A stretch of 64,000 nucleotides of DNA from Macondimonas sp045864775 (GCA_045864775.1 BTVR01000002.1:372001-436000); one strand, 5' to 3'. Shown: positions 26,729 through 36,418, counted from the stretch's first letter. Notes: generated from the letters alone by a model not told the origin. A program made the numbers and translations.

Positions 26729-27907
26729 ATGCCGAAAGGCTTTGCGCGCGCCCTCTTGCTCGGATTTGCCCTGCTGCTGACCGCGGTCGTGCTGCAACGC
26801 CTGTTTTTCTCCGCCGACGAAAAGCTCGCTGTTTCGGATGCCGTGGCCGTCGAAGTCGCGCCCGTGCGCGTGCTGGATCTCAACGACTACCGGTATTTCA
26901 ACGGCACCCTGCGTCCGAACGCGCAATTCTTGATCACGCCCAAGGTGGGCGGACTACTGCTCAAGCTCACCGTCGGCTCGGGCGACACGGTCGAGAAAGG
27001 TCAGCTGATTGCGGAAATCGAGGATGACGAGATCGCTCAGGAAGTGGTCCGCATCCGCGCCCAGTTGAGCGTCGCCCAAGCCCAGCTGACCGAAGCCACG
27101 GCATCGGCCCAGGTGGCCGAGCGGGATTTCCAGCGCAGCCAGCAACTGCTGGAACGCAAGATTGCCTCGGAAGCCGAGTACGACGCGGCGCTAACCCGTG
27201 TCACCGCCAGCCGCGCTCGGCTGAGCGTCGCCAAGGCACAGCTTGAGCAGGCTCAGGCAGGACTGAAGGCTGCCGAACTCAAGCTGTCCTACACCAAGAT
27301 CTACGCCGACTGGCCGGACGCCGATACCCAGCGGGTGGTGGGTCAGCGGTTCGTCGATGAGGGCGCCCTGCTGCGCCCGAGCGAACCGATCGTTCAGGTG
27401 CTGGCGCTACATCCCATCGTGGCCCAGATGAACGTCACCGAGCGCGATTACGGTCGCCTGCAGATCGGCCAGACGGTCGCCCTCACCACCGCCGCATATC
27501 CGGATCGGGAGTTCGCCGGCACGATCTCGCGCATTTCGCCGCAGTTCAACGAATTGTCCCGCCAGGCCTTGCTGGAAGTCCAAATCCCGAACGAGAGCGG
27601 CGACCTCAAGCCCGGCATGTTCGGTCGCGCCAAGATTCTGTTCGACCGCGCTCCGAATGCCGTGGCGGTCCCGACCGAGGCCTTGATCGAGCGGCGCGGC
27701 CGGACGGGAGTCTTCGCAGTCCAGCCGCAAGACGACGGTCGCCTGATGGCCCGTTTCGTTCCGGTCACGACGGGACTGCGCGACGGAAATCTCGTCCAGA
27801 TCATCGAGCCGGCGCTGACCGGTCAGGTCGCCACGCTGGGCCTTCATCTGCTGCGGGACGAGGGATCGACCGTCGAAATCACGCATACGCGGGACGGAGC
27901 GGGATAG
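26729..27907 (+). CDS. RND efflux periplasmic adaptor (membrane fusion protein)
   Basis: The 392-residue adaptor is anchored by an N-terminal transmembrane helix (about 6-27) rather than a lipid. Order of domains: lipoyl half (PKVGGLLLKLTVGSGDTVEKGQLIAEIEDDE), alpha-helical hairpin (about 105-190, Q/A-rich), second lipoyl half (LSYTKIYADWP), beta-barrel (VTERDYGRLQIGQTVAL) and membrane-proximal domain (VPTEALIERRGRTGVF). It links the inner-membrane permease to the TolC-like channel encoded downstream. A good GGAAGG ribosome site precedes the ATG. Confidence 0.93.
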   Translation: MPKGFARALLLGFALLLTAVVLQRLFFSADEKLAVSDAVAVEVAPVRVLDLNDYRYFNGTLRPNAQFLITPKVGGLLLKLTVGSGDTVEKGQLIAEIEDDEIAQEVVRIRAQLSVAQAQLTEATASAQVAERDFQRSQQLLERKIASEAEYDAALTRVTASRARLSVAKAQLEQAQAGLKAAELKLSYTKIYADWPDADTQRVVGQRFVDEGALLRPSEPIVQVLALHPIVAQMNVTERDYGRLQIGQTVALTTAAYPDREFAGTISRISPQFNELSRQALLEVQIPNESGDLKPGMFGRAKILFDRAPNAVAVPTEALIERRGRTGVFAVQPQDDGRLMARFVPVTTGLRDGNLVQIIEPALTGQVATLGLHLLRDEGSTVEITHTRDGAG

Positions 27908-27963
27908 GGCAAGGCCGCTGATCGCGAACGACGGCTGCCTCAAGGACGCACAGGACTGCACCG

Positions 27964-30900
27964 ATGAACTTGCCCCGCTTCACCGTTACCCATCCGGTCT
28001 TCACGGCCATGCTCATGCTGATCATGGTGCTGCTCGGCGGCTTCACGCTGATGCGCACCAGCATCGATCTGATGCCCGAACTGAGCCTGCCAACGCTCAC
28101 CGTCATCACCACCTATGAAAACGCCAGCCCCGAGGAGATCGAGGAACTGATCACCAAGCCGCTGGAAGAGGTGCTCGCGACCATCCCGGGCGTCGAAACC
28201 CTGTCCTCGACCTCCCGCGAGGGACAAAGCGTCATTCGCGTCAGCTTCGTCTGGGGCACCTATCTGGACGGCGCGGCCAACAACATTCGTGACGGTTTCG
28301 ATCGCATACGCGACTTCCTGCCGGCCGATGCCGATCAGCCCATCATGCTCAAATTCGACACCAACGCCTTCCCGGTCATGATCCTGGGCGTGGGCAGCCA
28401 GCTCGATGCATTGACACTTCGCAAACTGATCGACGAACAGATCAAGTTCCGTATCGAACGACTGGAAGGCGTGGCGGCGCTGAACATCTGGGGCGGATTG
28501 GAGCGCGAAATCCAGGTCCAGATTCATCCCGACAAGATCCGGGCCTTGCGCCTCAGCCTGGACGAGGTGGTGCAGGCCCTGCGCACGGCCAACGTGACCC
28601 TGCCGGCCGGTAGCATCGACCAGGGCGCCAGCAGTATCCGCATCCAGGTGCCGGGGCGCTTCCACAGCCTCGACGACATCCGCGGCACGCTGATCGCCAA
28701 TCGCGGCGGGCCGATCTATCTCTACCAGATCGCCGACGTGGTCGACACCACGGCCAAGATCGAGCGCAAGGCGCTGGTCAACGGCGTGCCGGGCGTCCAG
28801 CTCATGGTGCGCAAGCAATCGGGCTACAACACGGTTGAGGTGACCAAGCGCGTCGAGGCGGAAATGGAGAAGATCCGCCGCGATTTTCCCCAGCTCTCCT
28901 TCGTCACCGTGGTCAACACCGGTCACTACATCCAGCTCGCCATCGACAACCTCACCGACTCGCTGTGGCAGGGCTCCATCCTGGCCTTCCTCATCCTGCT
29001 GTTCTTCCTCCGCAATCTGCGGGCCGCCGTCCTGGTCGGCACGGCCATGCCCATTTCCATGCTGGTGACGTTCGTTCTCATGTACTTCGCCGGCTACACC
29101 ATCAACATGATGACCCTGGGCGCGCTCGCCCTGGGCATCGGCATGGTCGTCGACAGCGCCATCGCGGTGCTGGAAAACATCACGCGCAAGCGGGAGGAAG
29201 AAGGGCTCGATCCGATGAACTCGGCCATCGAGGGCGCGGGACAGATCGCGCTCGCCGTGACCGGTGGAGCGTTCACGTCCATGGTGGTGTTCCTGCCGCT
29301 GATCTTCGCCCAGGGCATCGCCGGCGAGATGTTCGGACAACTCGGCTGGGTGGTGGCGTTTTCCAACCTCGCCGCACTGATCGTGGCCCTCACCTTCACC
29401 CCCATGCTGGCCGCCAAGCTGCTGCAGCGCGAGGTCAGTCTCGGGGAGCAGGTGCACGGCATCGGCAAGGTGCTGGGCGACTTCATCGTCGGGCTCGAAA
29501 ACCGGTACAAGACCGCGCTGGCGCCGTGCCTGGATCACCCGTGGCGGACGCTGGCGCTCGCCGCGGGCGCGGTGCTTGCGTCCTGCCTGCTGGTCCCGCT
29601 CATCGGCACCGAGTTCATGCCGCCGTCCGATGAAAGCGAGGTGCGCGTCGAATTCGAGATGCGGCCCGGCACGCGCCTCGATCTGGTGGAAGAGAAGATG
29701 CGGGAGATCGGAGATCTGGTCCGCGAGGCGGTCCCGGAACTCAAGCACATGGTGGTCTCCATCGGCCCGACCCTGTTCAAGCCCGAGGCGACCTCCACCG
29801 GGGAGCTGATCGCTGCGCTGGTGCCGGTCGAGGATCGTCAGCGCTCGAGCAACGAGATCGCCGAAGTGTTGCGCCAGGAACTGGCCCATTTTCCGGGCGG
29901 CACGCTGCGCTCGCGCGCGCCGCAGGACATCATGCTGCAGATGATCGGCGGCGGCGAAGCCATCCAGCTCGAGGTGCGCGGCTACGATCTCAAGACGCTC
30001 CACGATCTGGCCGACACCATCGCCGACGCGATGGAACAACTGCCTTTCATCACCGATGTGCGCCGCTCCGACCGCGAAGGCGTGCCGATGCAGGAAATCC
30101 GCATCGACCGCCAGAAGGCCCACGACCTCGGGCTCAGCGTGGCCCAGATCGCGCGCACCCTCGAAATCGGTCTGGGCGGCACGATCGCCAGCCGCTATTC
30201 GGAGCAGGGCGATGAAGCGAGCATCGTCGTCAAGCTCAAGGACGCCCGGCACTTTACGCTCGACGACATCCTCGATCTCAATCTGCTCAATGCGCAGGGT
30301 CAGCAGATCACCCTGCGCAACGTCGTCACCGCCGAGCCGGGAACGAGTCCGGTCAAGATCCAGCGTAATGAACAGCAAAGAACCGTGACGGTATCCGCCA
30401 ACATCCTCGATGCCGACCTCGGCACCGTCGTGGACAGCATCCGCCAGGCCATTGCCACCATTCCCATGCCGGCGGGTTATCAAGTGATCTTCGCGGGCGA
30501 ATACGAGCAACTGCGCGACGCTTTCAAGGACCTCGCCATGGTGATGCTGCTCGGCGTCATTCTGGTCTATGTGATCATGGCCATGCTCTATGAGTCGTTG
30601 CGCGACCCCTTGGTCGTCATGTTCTCGGTGCCGCTTGCCATCATCGGCGTGAATCTGATGCTGCTGCTCACCGGTACGAGCTACAACGTCGTGTCGCTCA
30701 TCGGCGTGGTGATTCTGATCGGTGTCGTCGTCAACAATGCCATTCTGCTGGTGGATCAGGCGAACTATCTCCGTTACGAACGCCATCTGGCGCTGCGCGA
30801 GGCGTTGCTCGAAGCCGGCCGCACCCGTCTGCGCCCCATCCTGATGACGGCGCTGACCACCATCCTCGGGCTGATTCCACTCGCCGTCGCGCAGGGAGAA

Positions 30901-31026
30901 GGCGCGCAGATCCAGCAGAGCATGGCTCGCTCGCTGATCGGCGGCCTGATCAGCTCGACCTTCATCACGCTGTTCGTGGTCCCCGTGGTCTATACCCTGT
31001 TCCACCGCAAGGATGCTCCGCGATGA
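27964..31026 (+). CDS. RND family efflux permease (AcrB/HAE1-like)
   Basis: The 1020-residue inner-membrane pump has the N-terminal FTVTHPVFTAMLMLIMVLLGG helix, two large periplasmic loops and about 12 transmembrane helices. TM4 contains GMVVDSAIAVLENI, where the first aspartate of the proton relay is conserved but the second is S, as in several non-AcrB RND branches. The later VVILIGVVVNNAILLVD block is also intact. Proton-driven export is expected; the substrate (drug, lipid or other) cannot be inferred. Confidence 0.95.
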   Translation: MNLPRFTVTHPVFTAMLMLIMVLLGGFTLMRTSIDLMPELSLPTLTVITTYENASPEEIEELITKPLEEVLATIPGVETLSSTSREGQSVIRVSFVWGTYLDGAANNIRDGFDRIRDFLPADADQPIMLKFDTNAFPVMILGVGSQLDALTLRKLIDEQIKFRIERLEGVAALNIWGGLEREIQVQIHPDKIRALRLSLDEVVQALRTANVTLPAGSIDQGASSIRIQVPGRFHSLDDIRGTLIANRGGPIYLYQIADVVDTTAKIERKALVNGVPGVQLMVRKQSGYNTVEVTKRVEAEMEKIRRDFPQLSFVTVVNTGHYIQLAIDNLTDSLWQGSILAFLILLFFLRNLRAAVLVGTAMPISMLVTFVLMYFAGYTINMMTLGALALGIGMVVDSAIAVLENITRKREEEGLDPMNSAIEGAGQIALAVTGGAFTSMVVFLPLIFAQGIAGEMFGQLGWVVAFSNLAALIVALTFTPMLAAKLLQREVSLGEQVHGIGKVLGDFIVGLENRYKTALAPCLDHPWRTLALAAGAVLASCLLVPLIGTEFMPPSDESEVRVEFEMRPGTRLDLVEEKMREIGDLVREAVPELKHMVVSIGPTLFKPEATSTGELIAALVPVEDRQRSSNEIAEVLRQELAHFPGGTLRSRAPQDIMLQMIGGGEAIQLEVRGYDLKTLHDLADTIADAMEQLPFITDVRRSDREGVPMQEIRIDRQKAHDLGLSVAQIARTLEIGLGGTIASRYSEQGDEASIVVKLKDARHFTLDDILDLNLLNAQGQQITLRNVVTAEPGTSPVKIQRNEQQRTVTVSANILDADLGTVVDSIRQAIATIPMPAGYQVIFAGEYEQLRDAFKDLAMVMLLGVILVYVIMAMLYESLRDPLVVMFSVPLAIIGVNLMLLLTGTSYNVVSLIGVVILIGVVVNNAILLVDQANYLRYERHLALREALLEAGRTRLRPILMTALTTILGLIPLAVAQGEGAQIQQSMARSLIGGLISSTFITLFVVPVVYTLFHRKDAPR

Positions 31027-32789
31027 ATCGCCGCCTCTTCCGTCAGCGCTCGTTCGGCGCGGCCCTGCTTGCCTTGGTCATGCCCGCGCAGGCGGAGCTG
31101 CCCGCCACCCCTGCTCCGCAGTCGCAACCCGGCCCGAGTCCCTTGCAGGGCAAGGTGAGCCGCGACGCCAAGCCGGCGTTCAATCAGGTCAAGGGCGAGA
31201 AGGCGGCGCCCGCCGCGGCGCAGGGATCGTTGCGGATCACCCGCGAGGAGGCTGTGCTCCTGGCGCTGCAGAACAACAAGCTCCTCAACATCCAGATGCT
31301 CACCCCCGTGCTGCGGGGCGCTTTCGAGGACATCGAGCGGGCGCGGTATGACACCAGTCTCTTTGCGCAGGGCTCCGTGGGCCGCGAAAAGTCGGAATTC
31401 TTCTTCCCCGGGGTGGGCACGATCCCCGAGAATCTCGATTTCAATCCGCGCGTTGCCCTGCCCAGTCCACTGCGGCGCAATCGCGACCGAAATCTGGTGG
31501 AGGTCACCGAATCCGACCAGGGCAGTGTCATCGACGGCGAGCGCAGCGAAGTTCGGGCCGGCGCCACGAAACGCTTCGTCACGGGGACACAGGTAGAAGT
31601 TGCCCTATCCAACGAGCGCATCAAAAGCCAGAGCGACACCATCGAGCGCATCATCCTGGAGGATCTGCAAGGCAGCGCACGTGACGCCCAGAACCAGACA
31701 CGGGTAGGACTGACGCTGAGTCAGGCCCTCCTCAAGGGCGGCAGCCCGACCGCGAATCTTGCCCGGATCCAGCAGGCCGAGGCCGAGACGCTGGCCACGC
31801 AATATCAACTGCGCGGTTTCGCACAAACCCTGGTGGGCCAGATCGAATCGCTGTACTGGGATTACTACCTGCTCAAGCGGCAACTGGAAATCCTCGAAGA
31901 CTCGGTACGCCTGTCCGAGCAGCAGTTGAACGAGATCGAACAGCGCGTCGAAGTGGGCCAGATCGCCCAAACGCAGCTGCCGGCGCCGCGCGCGGAACTG
32001 GCCTTTCGCCGACAGGCCTTGATCGACGCGCGCAGCGCCTTCGAGAAGGTGCGTCTGCGTTTCCTGCAGCAGCTCAATCCGCCAAGCGCGCAGGGCTGGG
32101 ACCGCTCGATCGAGATCGCCGATGTCCCCACGCTGCCGCCCCCATTCACCGGTCAGGTCGACGAGCATGTCGCGCTGGCGCTGAAGAACCGTCCCGACCT
32201 CAACGAGGCGCGGATGCAGCTGCGCAGCGGCGATCTGCAGGTGGTTCAAACGCGCAACGGCCTTCTGCCCGCGCTCAATCTGTTCATCACCTTGGGGCGC
32301 AGCGGTTACGCGGAGTCCTTCAGCGACAGCGTGGACAATCTGCGCGATGGTGATGAGGAGGAATTCTGGGATGCAGGTGCCGGTCTGCGGCTCGACTTTC
32401 CGATCCGCAACCGCCAGGCCCGCGCCCTGCATCTGCAGTCGACGACCGCCCGGGATCAGCGGGAGTTGGCCCTGCAGAATCTCGAGCAACTGGCGGAACT
32501 CGACGTGCGCAGCGCCTTTGCCGAAGTCAAGCGCGCCGAGGAACAGATCGGCGCCGCGCGTGCCACCCGCCTCCTGCAGGAAGCCGCGCAGGTCGCCGAG
32601 CGGGAAAACTTCCTGGTCGGCAAATCCACAGCCACCCTGCTATCGCGGGCCCAGCGCGATCTGGTTTCGGCTCAGATCGAAGAAGTCCGTTCCGTGGTCA
32701 ACCTGCGCAAGGCCATGATCGATCTCTACCGGCAGGACGGGACGCTGCTCACCTATCGCGGCATCACGGCACCAGGCGCAACGGAGTGA
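31023..32789 (+). CDS. TolC-like outer membrane efflux channel
   Basis: The 588-residue protein has a signal peptide (MNRRLFRQRSFGAALLALVMPAQA), a proline/alanine-rich linker to about residue 65, and two OEP repeats, each with long helical hairpins (around QLRGFAQTLVGQIESLYWDYYLLKRQ and LENLEQLAELDVRSAFAEVK). It starts inside the permease stop (ATGA overlap at 31023-31026), so adaptor, permease and channel form a complete tripartite pump. It is longer than typical TolC (about 470 residues); the extra length is mostly the N-terminal linker and a large first repeat. Confidence 0.9.
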   Translation: MNRRLFRQRSFGAALLALVMPAQAELPATPAPQSQPGPSPLQGKVSRDAKPAFNQVKGEKAAPAAAQGSLRITREEAVLLALQNNKLLNIQMLTPVLRGAFEDIERARYDTSLFAQGSVGREKSEFFFPGVGTIPENLDFNPRVALPSPLRRNRDRNLVEVTESDQGSVIDGERSEVRAGATKRFVTGTQVEVALSNERIKSQSDTIERIILEDLQGSARDAQNQTRVGLTLSQALLKGGSPTANLARIQQAEAETLATQYQLRGFAQTLVGQIESLYWDYYLLKRQLEILEDSVRLSEQQLNEIEQRVEVGQIAQTQLPAPRAELAFRRQALIDARSAFEKVRLRFLQQLNPPSAQGWDRSIEIADVPTLPPPFTGQVDEHVALALKNRPDLNEARMQLRSGDLQVVQTRNGLLPALNLFITLGRSGYAESFSDSVDNLRDGDEEEFWDAGAGLRLDFPIRNRQARALHLQSTTARDQRELALQNLEQLAELDVRSAFAEVKRAEEQIGAARATRLLQEAAQVAERENFLVGKSTATLLSRAQRDLVSAQIEEVRSVVNLRKAMIDLYRQDGTLLTYRGITAPGATE

Positions 32790-32927
32790 TGGCTTCGGCG
32801 AATCCGGCAGCGGGCGAATGCCGATGTTCCTGTCAGCCTGAGCGGACACGGCAGCGAACCGTCGGCGCCTCAATGGCTTAATGCAGCGTGCATCGAGAGG
32901 GTCCGCAGAATTTACCGCATTAATAGG

Positions 32928-32956
32928 TTGACCTGTTTTTATCAAACCTCAATAAT
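32928..32956 (+). promoter_or_regulatory. Sigma-70 promoter upstream of the ABC1 kinase gene
   Basis: TTGACC (32928-32933) and AATAAT (32951-32956) are separated by exactly 17 bp in an AT-rich patch that stands out from the surroundings. The predicted start near 32963 gives a leader of about 90 nt before ATG 33054. Confidence 0.65.
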
Positions 32957-33053
32957 AGCTTAAGGTCCTGAAATCAGGATTTTTCGTTTGAGATCGCCTC
33001 AGCCTGGCGCGAGCCACCGAACGCGGGCTGTTTTTCATCGAGGACTTCTCCCC

Positions 33054-34427
33054 ATGCAACGGACCACTGAACCCTCCACGGATGGGAGCTGGCTCAGCTT
33101 CAGGAACCTTGGCCAGATCTGGCGAGGACGGCGCCGCTACGTCAACGCGATCGTGACGGTCTACAAGATCGACCGGTCCTATCGCAAGGTCCGGGCGCGC
33201 ACCAAGCATTTGTCCGACTGGAAGGAACGCAAGCCCTATTTCAAGGCGGTTCATCCGCAGAACGCCGAGCTGTTGTACAACCTCTGCAAGCACAACGGCG
33301 CGACTTGGGTCAAGCTGGCCCAGTTCATGAGCGCGCGGCCCGACATGCTGCCGCGCGAGTATATCGACGCGCTGAAAAAGCTGCAGAACGACGCCAAGCC
33401 GGTTCCTTTCCACGACGTCGTCCCGGTTATGGAAGACCAGCTGGGTCCCAATTGGCGCAGCTACTTCGAGTGGGTCGAGGAAACCCCCACCGCCACCGCT
33501 TCCATCGGCCAGGTCCACAAGGCCAAGATGAAGGACGGCCGGTTGGTCGCCATCAAGGTCCAGCTGCCCAACGTCAAGGAACTGTTCTACCAGGATTTCG
33601 GTCTGTTCCGGATGATGGCCGAGCTGCTCAAGAGCCGCGTGCCCCAGATCGACATCAAGCAGATGATCGAGCAGCTCCTGAAGATGACCGCCGAGGAACT
33701 CGATTTCCGCATCGAAGCCGAGAACATGCGCATCTTCTCGCAGCAGAAGCACCATCCTCGCGTTCGCATTCCTGTGCTGGTGGAAGAGCTTTCGAAAGAA
33801 AAAGTCATTGTCACCGAGTGGATCGACGGTACCCGTCTGGTGAGTCACCTCGATCGCAACAACAAGGAAGAAGCGCGCGATCTGCTGTCCGTCGTGCAGG
33901 ACAGCTACATGCAGCAGATCACCAAGTTCGGGGTGTTCCAGGCCGATCCGCATCCGGGCAACTTCATGGTGGACAAGGACAACAATGTCTGGATCCTCGA
34001 CTACGGCGTCATCGGCCGCCTGACGCCGAAAGAGACCATGAACTACACCCGTCTCATGTTGTACATGCTCAATCAGGGCAAGGGACAGGACGAGACGCAG
34101 GCACAGGAAAGCCTGGGCAAGCTCATGCTGGAATGCGGCTTCGGCGGCATCGATGCCGAGACGGTCGAGGATTTGTCGCAGTACTTCATCCGCACCAAGC
34201 GCGGCAAGCCCGAAGCCAAGACACGCGCGGGCGAGATCATGCGCGACATGAAAAAGAAGGGCGTGGACGAGGTCATCGAAGAACTGATGGAGGTGTTCCA
34301 GGAACACCGCATCATCGTCCCGGATTCCTTCGTGGGCATGAGCCGCGTGCTGATGACCATCGGCGGTCTGATGCAGATCTACCGCGTGCCGTTCAACATG
34401 ATGCCCGGGATGTCCAAGGCATCCTGA
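33054..34427 (+). CDS. ABC1/UbiB-family atypical kinase paralogue
   Basis: The 457-residue protein starts at ATG 33054 with GAGGA 8 bases upstream. ABC1 landmarks: a K-L-A-Q segment (WVKLAQFMSARPDMLP) where the family has KxGQ, the alanine-rich loop PTATASIGQVH, VAIKVQLP, catalytic loop QADPHPGNFMV, and ILDYGVIG (DYG for DFG). The glycine-to-alanine change in KxGQ is notable because that motif gates activity in UbiB/ADCK proteins. It has no C-terminal transmembrane pair. The ubiquinone-linked UbiB of this genome is at the right window edge, so this copy likely has another role. Confidence 0.82.
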   Translation: MQRTTEPSTDGSWLSFRNLGQIWRGRRRYVNAIVTVYKIDRSYRKVRARTKHLSDWKERKPYFKAVHPQNAELLYNLCKHNGATWVKLAQFMSARPDMLPREYIDALKKLQNDAKPVPFHDVVPVMEDQLGPNWRSYFEWVEETPTATASIGQVHKAKMKDGRLVAIKVQLPNVKELFYQDFGLFRMMAELLKSRVPQIDIKQMIEQLLKMTAEELDFRIEAENMRIFSQQKHHPRVRIPVLVEELSKEKVIVTEWIDGTRLVSHLDRNNKEEARDLLSVVQDSYMQQITKFGVFQADPHPGNFMVDKDNNVWILDYGVIGRLTPKETMNYTRLMLYMLNQGKGQDETQAQESLGKLMLECGFGGIDAETVEDLSQYFIRTKRGKPEAKTRAGEIMRDMKKKGVDEVIEELMEVFQEHRIIVPDSFVGMSRVLMTIGGLMQIYRVPFNMMPGMSKAS

Positions 34428-34450
34428 GCGCCGCGAGGACTCCGAAACGA

Positions 34451-34475
34451 AGCCGGCTTGATGCCGGCTTTTTTT
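34451..34475 (+). terminator. Rho-independent terminator after the ABC1 gene
   Basis: Stem AGCCGGC/GCCGGCT around TTGAT, followed by a run of seven T, 24 bp after the stop at 34427. Confidence 0.9.
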
Positions 34476-34970
34476 CGCGTCCGCGAGTTCAACCATTTTC
34501 CACTGATGCGGCGCTCCTCCACCGTTCAGGCCGGCGAGGCAATCCGATCCTGCTCAGGGACTCCCTTGTCGATGCCGCTGCGCGTAGCGTCCTTCGCCTT
34601 CTTGACGAATCCAGTCATCGGTAAAGCCGGGTCGTGAAGAGGCAGACCGCGCTAGGCCACGATGCACGCCTTCTCAGGTCGAGCCGGACGGCCGGGTCTT
34701 CCTTTAGAGCCCGTGCTTACCCACCCTAACCTCCGATGAGCGTTCCGAGTCTACGGATGCGCATGGTCCGAGGCACCCTCGCGCTCCCGTTGGCCTAACC
34801 CGGCAGGGCGGTGAGCACAAACGGGCGCTTAGTAGGGGCCGCCAGTCCATACGCGCACGTGCTCAGGCCCTGCGGCAGCCGGTAGCCTCCAGCGATCATG
34901 GGCGGGTGCGATCACGTCAATACCGGCCCACCCTTGCCTTGCGTGCATCTCTAAAACACCGGCTCAATAC
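34476..34970. other. Non-coding stretch with possible mobile-element relic
   Basis: A gene-free stretch of about 495 bp lies between the ABC1 terminator and the fbaB stop. No long frame exists. Two tiny minus-strand frames are seen: 34829-34948 (39 codons, no ribosome site) and 34526-34618 (30 codons, MTGFVKKAKDATRSGIDKG...), whose GFVKK segment recalls the C-terminal part of RelE/HigB-like toxins. Composition and absence of gene structure suggest a decayed gene or the untranslated end of a mobile element; the class is not identified. Confidence 0.35.
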
Positions 34971-36020
34971 TCAGGCGATGGTGACGCTCGCGTCCAGATA
35001 GACGTCCTGGATGACGTTGAGAAGCTTGACGCCATCGGCAAACGGGCGCTGGAAGGCCTTGCGTCCGGAGATCAGTCCCATGCCGCCCGCCCGCTTGTTG
35101 ATGACCGCGGTGCGCACCGCCTGGGCGAAATCATTGGCTCCGGATTCGCCACCGGAATTGATCAAACCGCAGCGTCCCATGTAGCAATTCGCCACCTGGT
35201 AACGCACCAGATCGATGGGATGATCAGTGGTCAGCTCGGTGTAGACCTTCTCATGAGTCTTGCCGAAATTGATCGCCTTGTAGCCACCGTTGTTCTCCGC
35301 CATTTTCTGCTTGACGATGTCAGCGCCGATGGTCGAGGCGATGTGGTTCGCCTGACCGGTGAGATCGGCGGCGAGGTGGTAATCGACGCCGTCTTTCTTG
35401 AAGGCGTTGTTGCGCGTGTAGGCCCAAAGGATCGTCACCATGCCGAGCTCATGGGCCCGAGCGAACGCTTCGCTCACCTCCTGGATTTGCCGACGGGACT
35501 CCGGCGCACCGAAATAGACGGTCGCGCCCACTCCGATGGCACCCATATCGAACGCCTGATCGACGCTGGCAAAGAGCGTCTGATCGTACTGCACGGGCAG
35601 ACTGAGAATCTCGTTGTGGTTGAACTTCATGATGAAGGGAATCTTGTGCGCGTAACGACGCGACATCATCGCCAGCACGCCGTAGGTCGAAGCCACCGCG
35701 TTGCAGCCGCCCTCCAGCGCGAGGTCGCAGATCGCACGCGGATCGAAGAAATCGGGGTTGGGGGCAAACGAAGCCGCGGCGGAATGCTCGATCCCCTGAT
35801 CGACGGGCAGAATCGACAGGTAGCCCGTGCCCCCCAAACGACCGTGATCGAAGAGCGTCTGCAGATTCCGCAAGACATTCGGGTTGCGATCGCTCTGAAC
35901 GAACACGCGGTCCACGAAATCGGCGCCCGGCAGTTCGAGACGCTCCTTGGTGATGCCGCGACAGGTATGGCTCAACAATGATGGGGCTTCGTCGCCCAGC
36001 AACGCGGTGAGATCGGTCAT
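34971..36020 (-). CDS. fbaB: Fructose-bisphosphate aldolase, class I (FbaB/DhnA type)
   Basis: Schiff-base aldolase cleaving fructose-1,6-bisphosphate. It has 349 residues from the ATG at 36020 (GGGAG ribosome site); a longer frame to 36092 is not conserved. Landmarks include LSILPVDQGIEHS, YAHKIPFIMKFNHNE, and the C-terminal NSGGESG. The catalytic lysine is likely in the KFNHNE or INFGKT region; the alignment cannot be checked here. A minus-strand TAAGAT at 36096-36091 could be its -10. It is convergent with the ABC1 gene across the non-coding stretch. Confidence 0.92.
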   Translation of the reverse strand: MTDLTALLGDEAPSLLSHTCRGITKERLELPGADFVDRVFVQSDRNPNVLRNLQTLFDHGRLGGTGYLSILPVDQGIEHSAAASFAPNPDFFDPRAICDLALEGGCNAVASTYGVLAMMSRRYAHKIPFIMKFNHNEILSLPVQYDQTLFASVDQAFDMGAIGVGATVYFGAPESRRQIQEVSEAFARAHELGMVTILWAYTRNNAFKKDGVDYHLAADLTGQANHIASTIGADIVKQKMAENNGGYKAINFGKTHEKVYTELTTDHPIDLVRYQVANCYMGRCGLINSGGESGANDFAQAVRTAVINKRAGGMGLISGRKAFQRPFADGVKLLNVIQDVYLDASVTIA

Positions 36021-36418
36021 GTGGTCTGCTCCCGTGCAGGATGGAAGGGGACATGAGTGCGGATGAGGCCGGCGCGCGACACGAGGGCTCATCTTAACGT
36101 GCCTGAACGGCGCTCGAACAGGGCCGCGCCGCCATCCATCCCGTCCTCGAAGCCCTCTGCCTTCTGCGTGACATCACAAGCCGATGCTTGTCCGTGTTAC
36201 AGCAACGCGCTAGGATTCCCGAGCAAGCCACCGCAATATCGGGGTGTCGGCCGCAGGCGACACTGGCGGGGCCGATCGAGGTGTATTAGGCTATGCTTGG
36301 TTTCGGGACCGGAAACAGCGTCCGCGGACCGGTTAGCATGTGTTGACTTCACCGCGAAGGCGGTCGTGTGAATTTCATTCCGTTCACAATTTTTTCCAAC
36401 AAAAATGGAGGAATCATC
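36021..36418. other. Divergent intergenic region fbaB / secreted-protein gene
   Basis: The 398 bp hold no convincing gene. The fbaB side has a possible minus-strand -10 (TAAGAT, 36096-36091) with a weak TTCGAG 16 bp upstream. The plus side includes TTGACT near 36343 without a clear -10 and becomes AT-rich just before the GGAGG ribosome site at 36406-36411. No sigma-54-type site like the one at 2838 was found. Confidence 0.4.

Noticed and set aside
27940..31005. A 1021-codon open frame on the minus strand
   Set aside because: It is an exact antisense shadow of the RND permease gene; its composition (D/H/Q-rich, low hydrophobic pattern) is that of reverse-frame translation of a high-GC gene, and the permease has full domain evidence.
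34600..34960. RNase P or 6S RNA gene in the non-coding stretch
   Set aside because: A CCCGGCTTTACCGAT segment resembles the 3' end of RNase P RNA and AGTCCCTGAGC recalls 6S RNA, but the conserved core of RNase P (GAGGAAAGTCCGGGCT type) and the overall 6S stem are absent.
36160..36190. TGTGATGTCACGC (minus strand) upstream of fbaB as a CRP site
   Set aside because: The two half-sites are only 2 bp apart instead of 6, so it does not match the CRP consensus.
36197..36210. The 14-bp word TTACAGCAACGCGC also occurs at 49197-49210, next to the phoB Pho box
   Set aside because: Several 14-bp coincidences are expected in 64 kb, the two sites have no shared flanks, and only one has a Pho box nearby.
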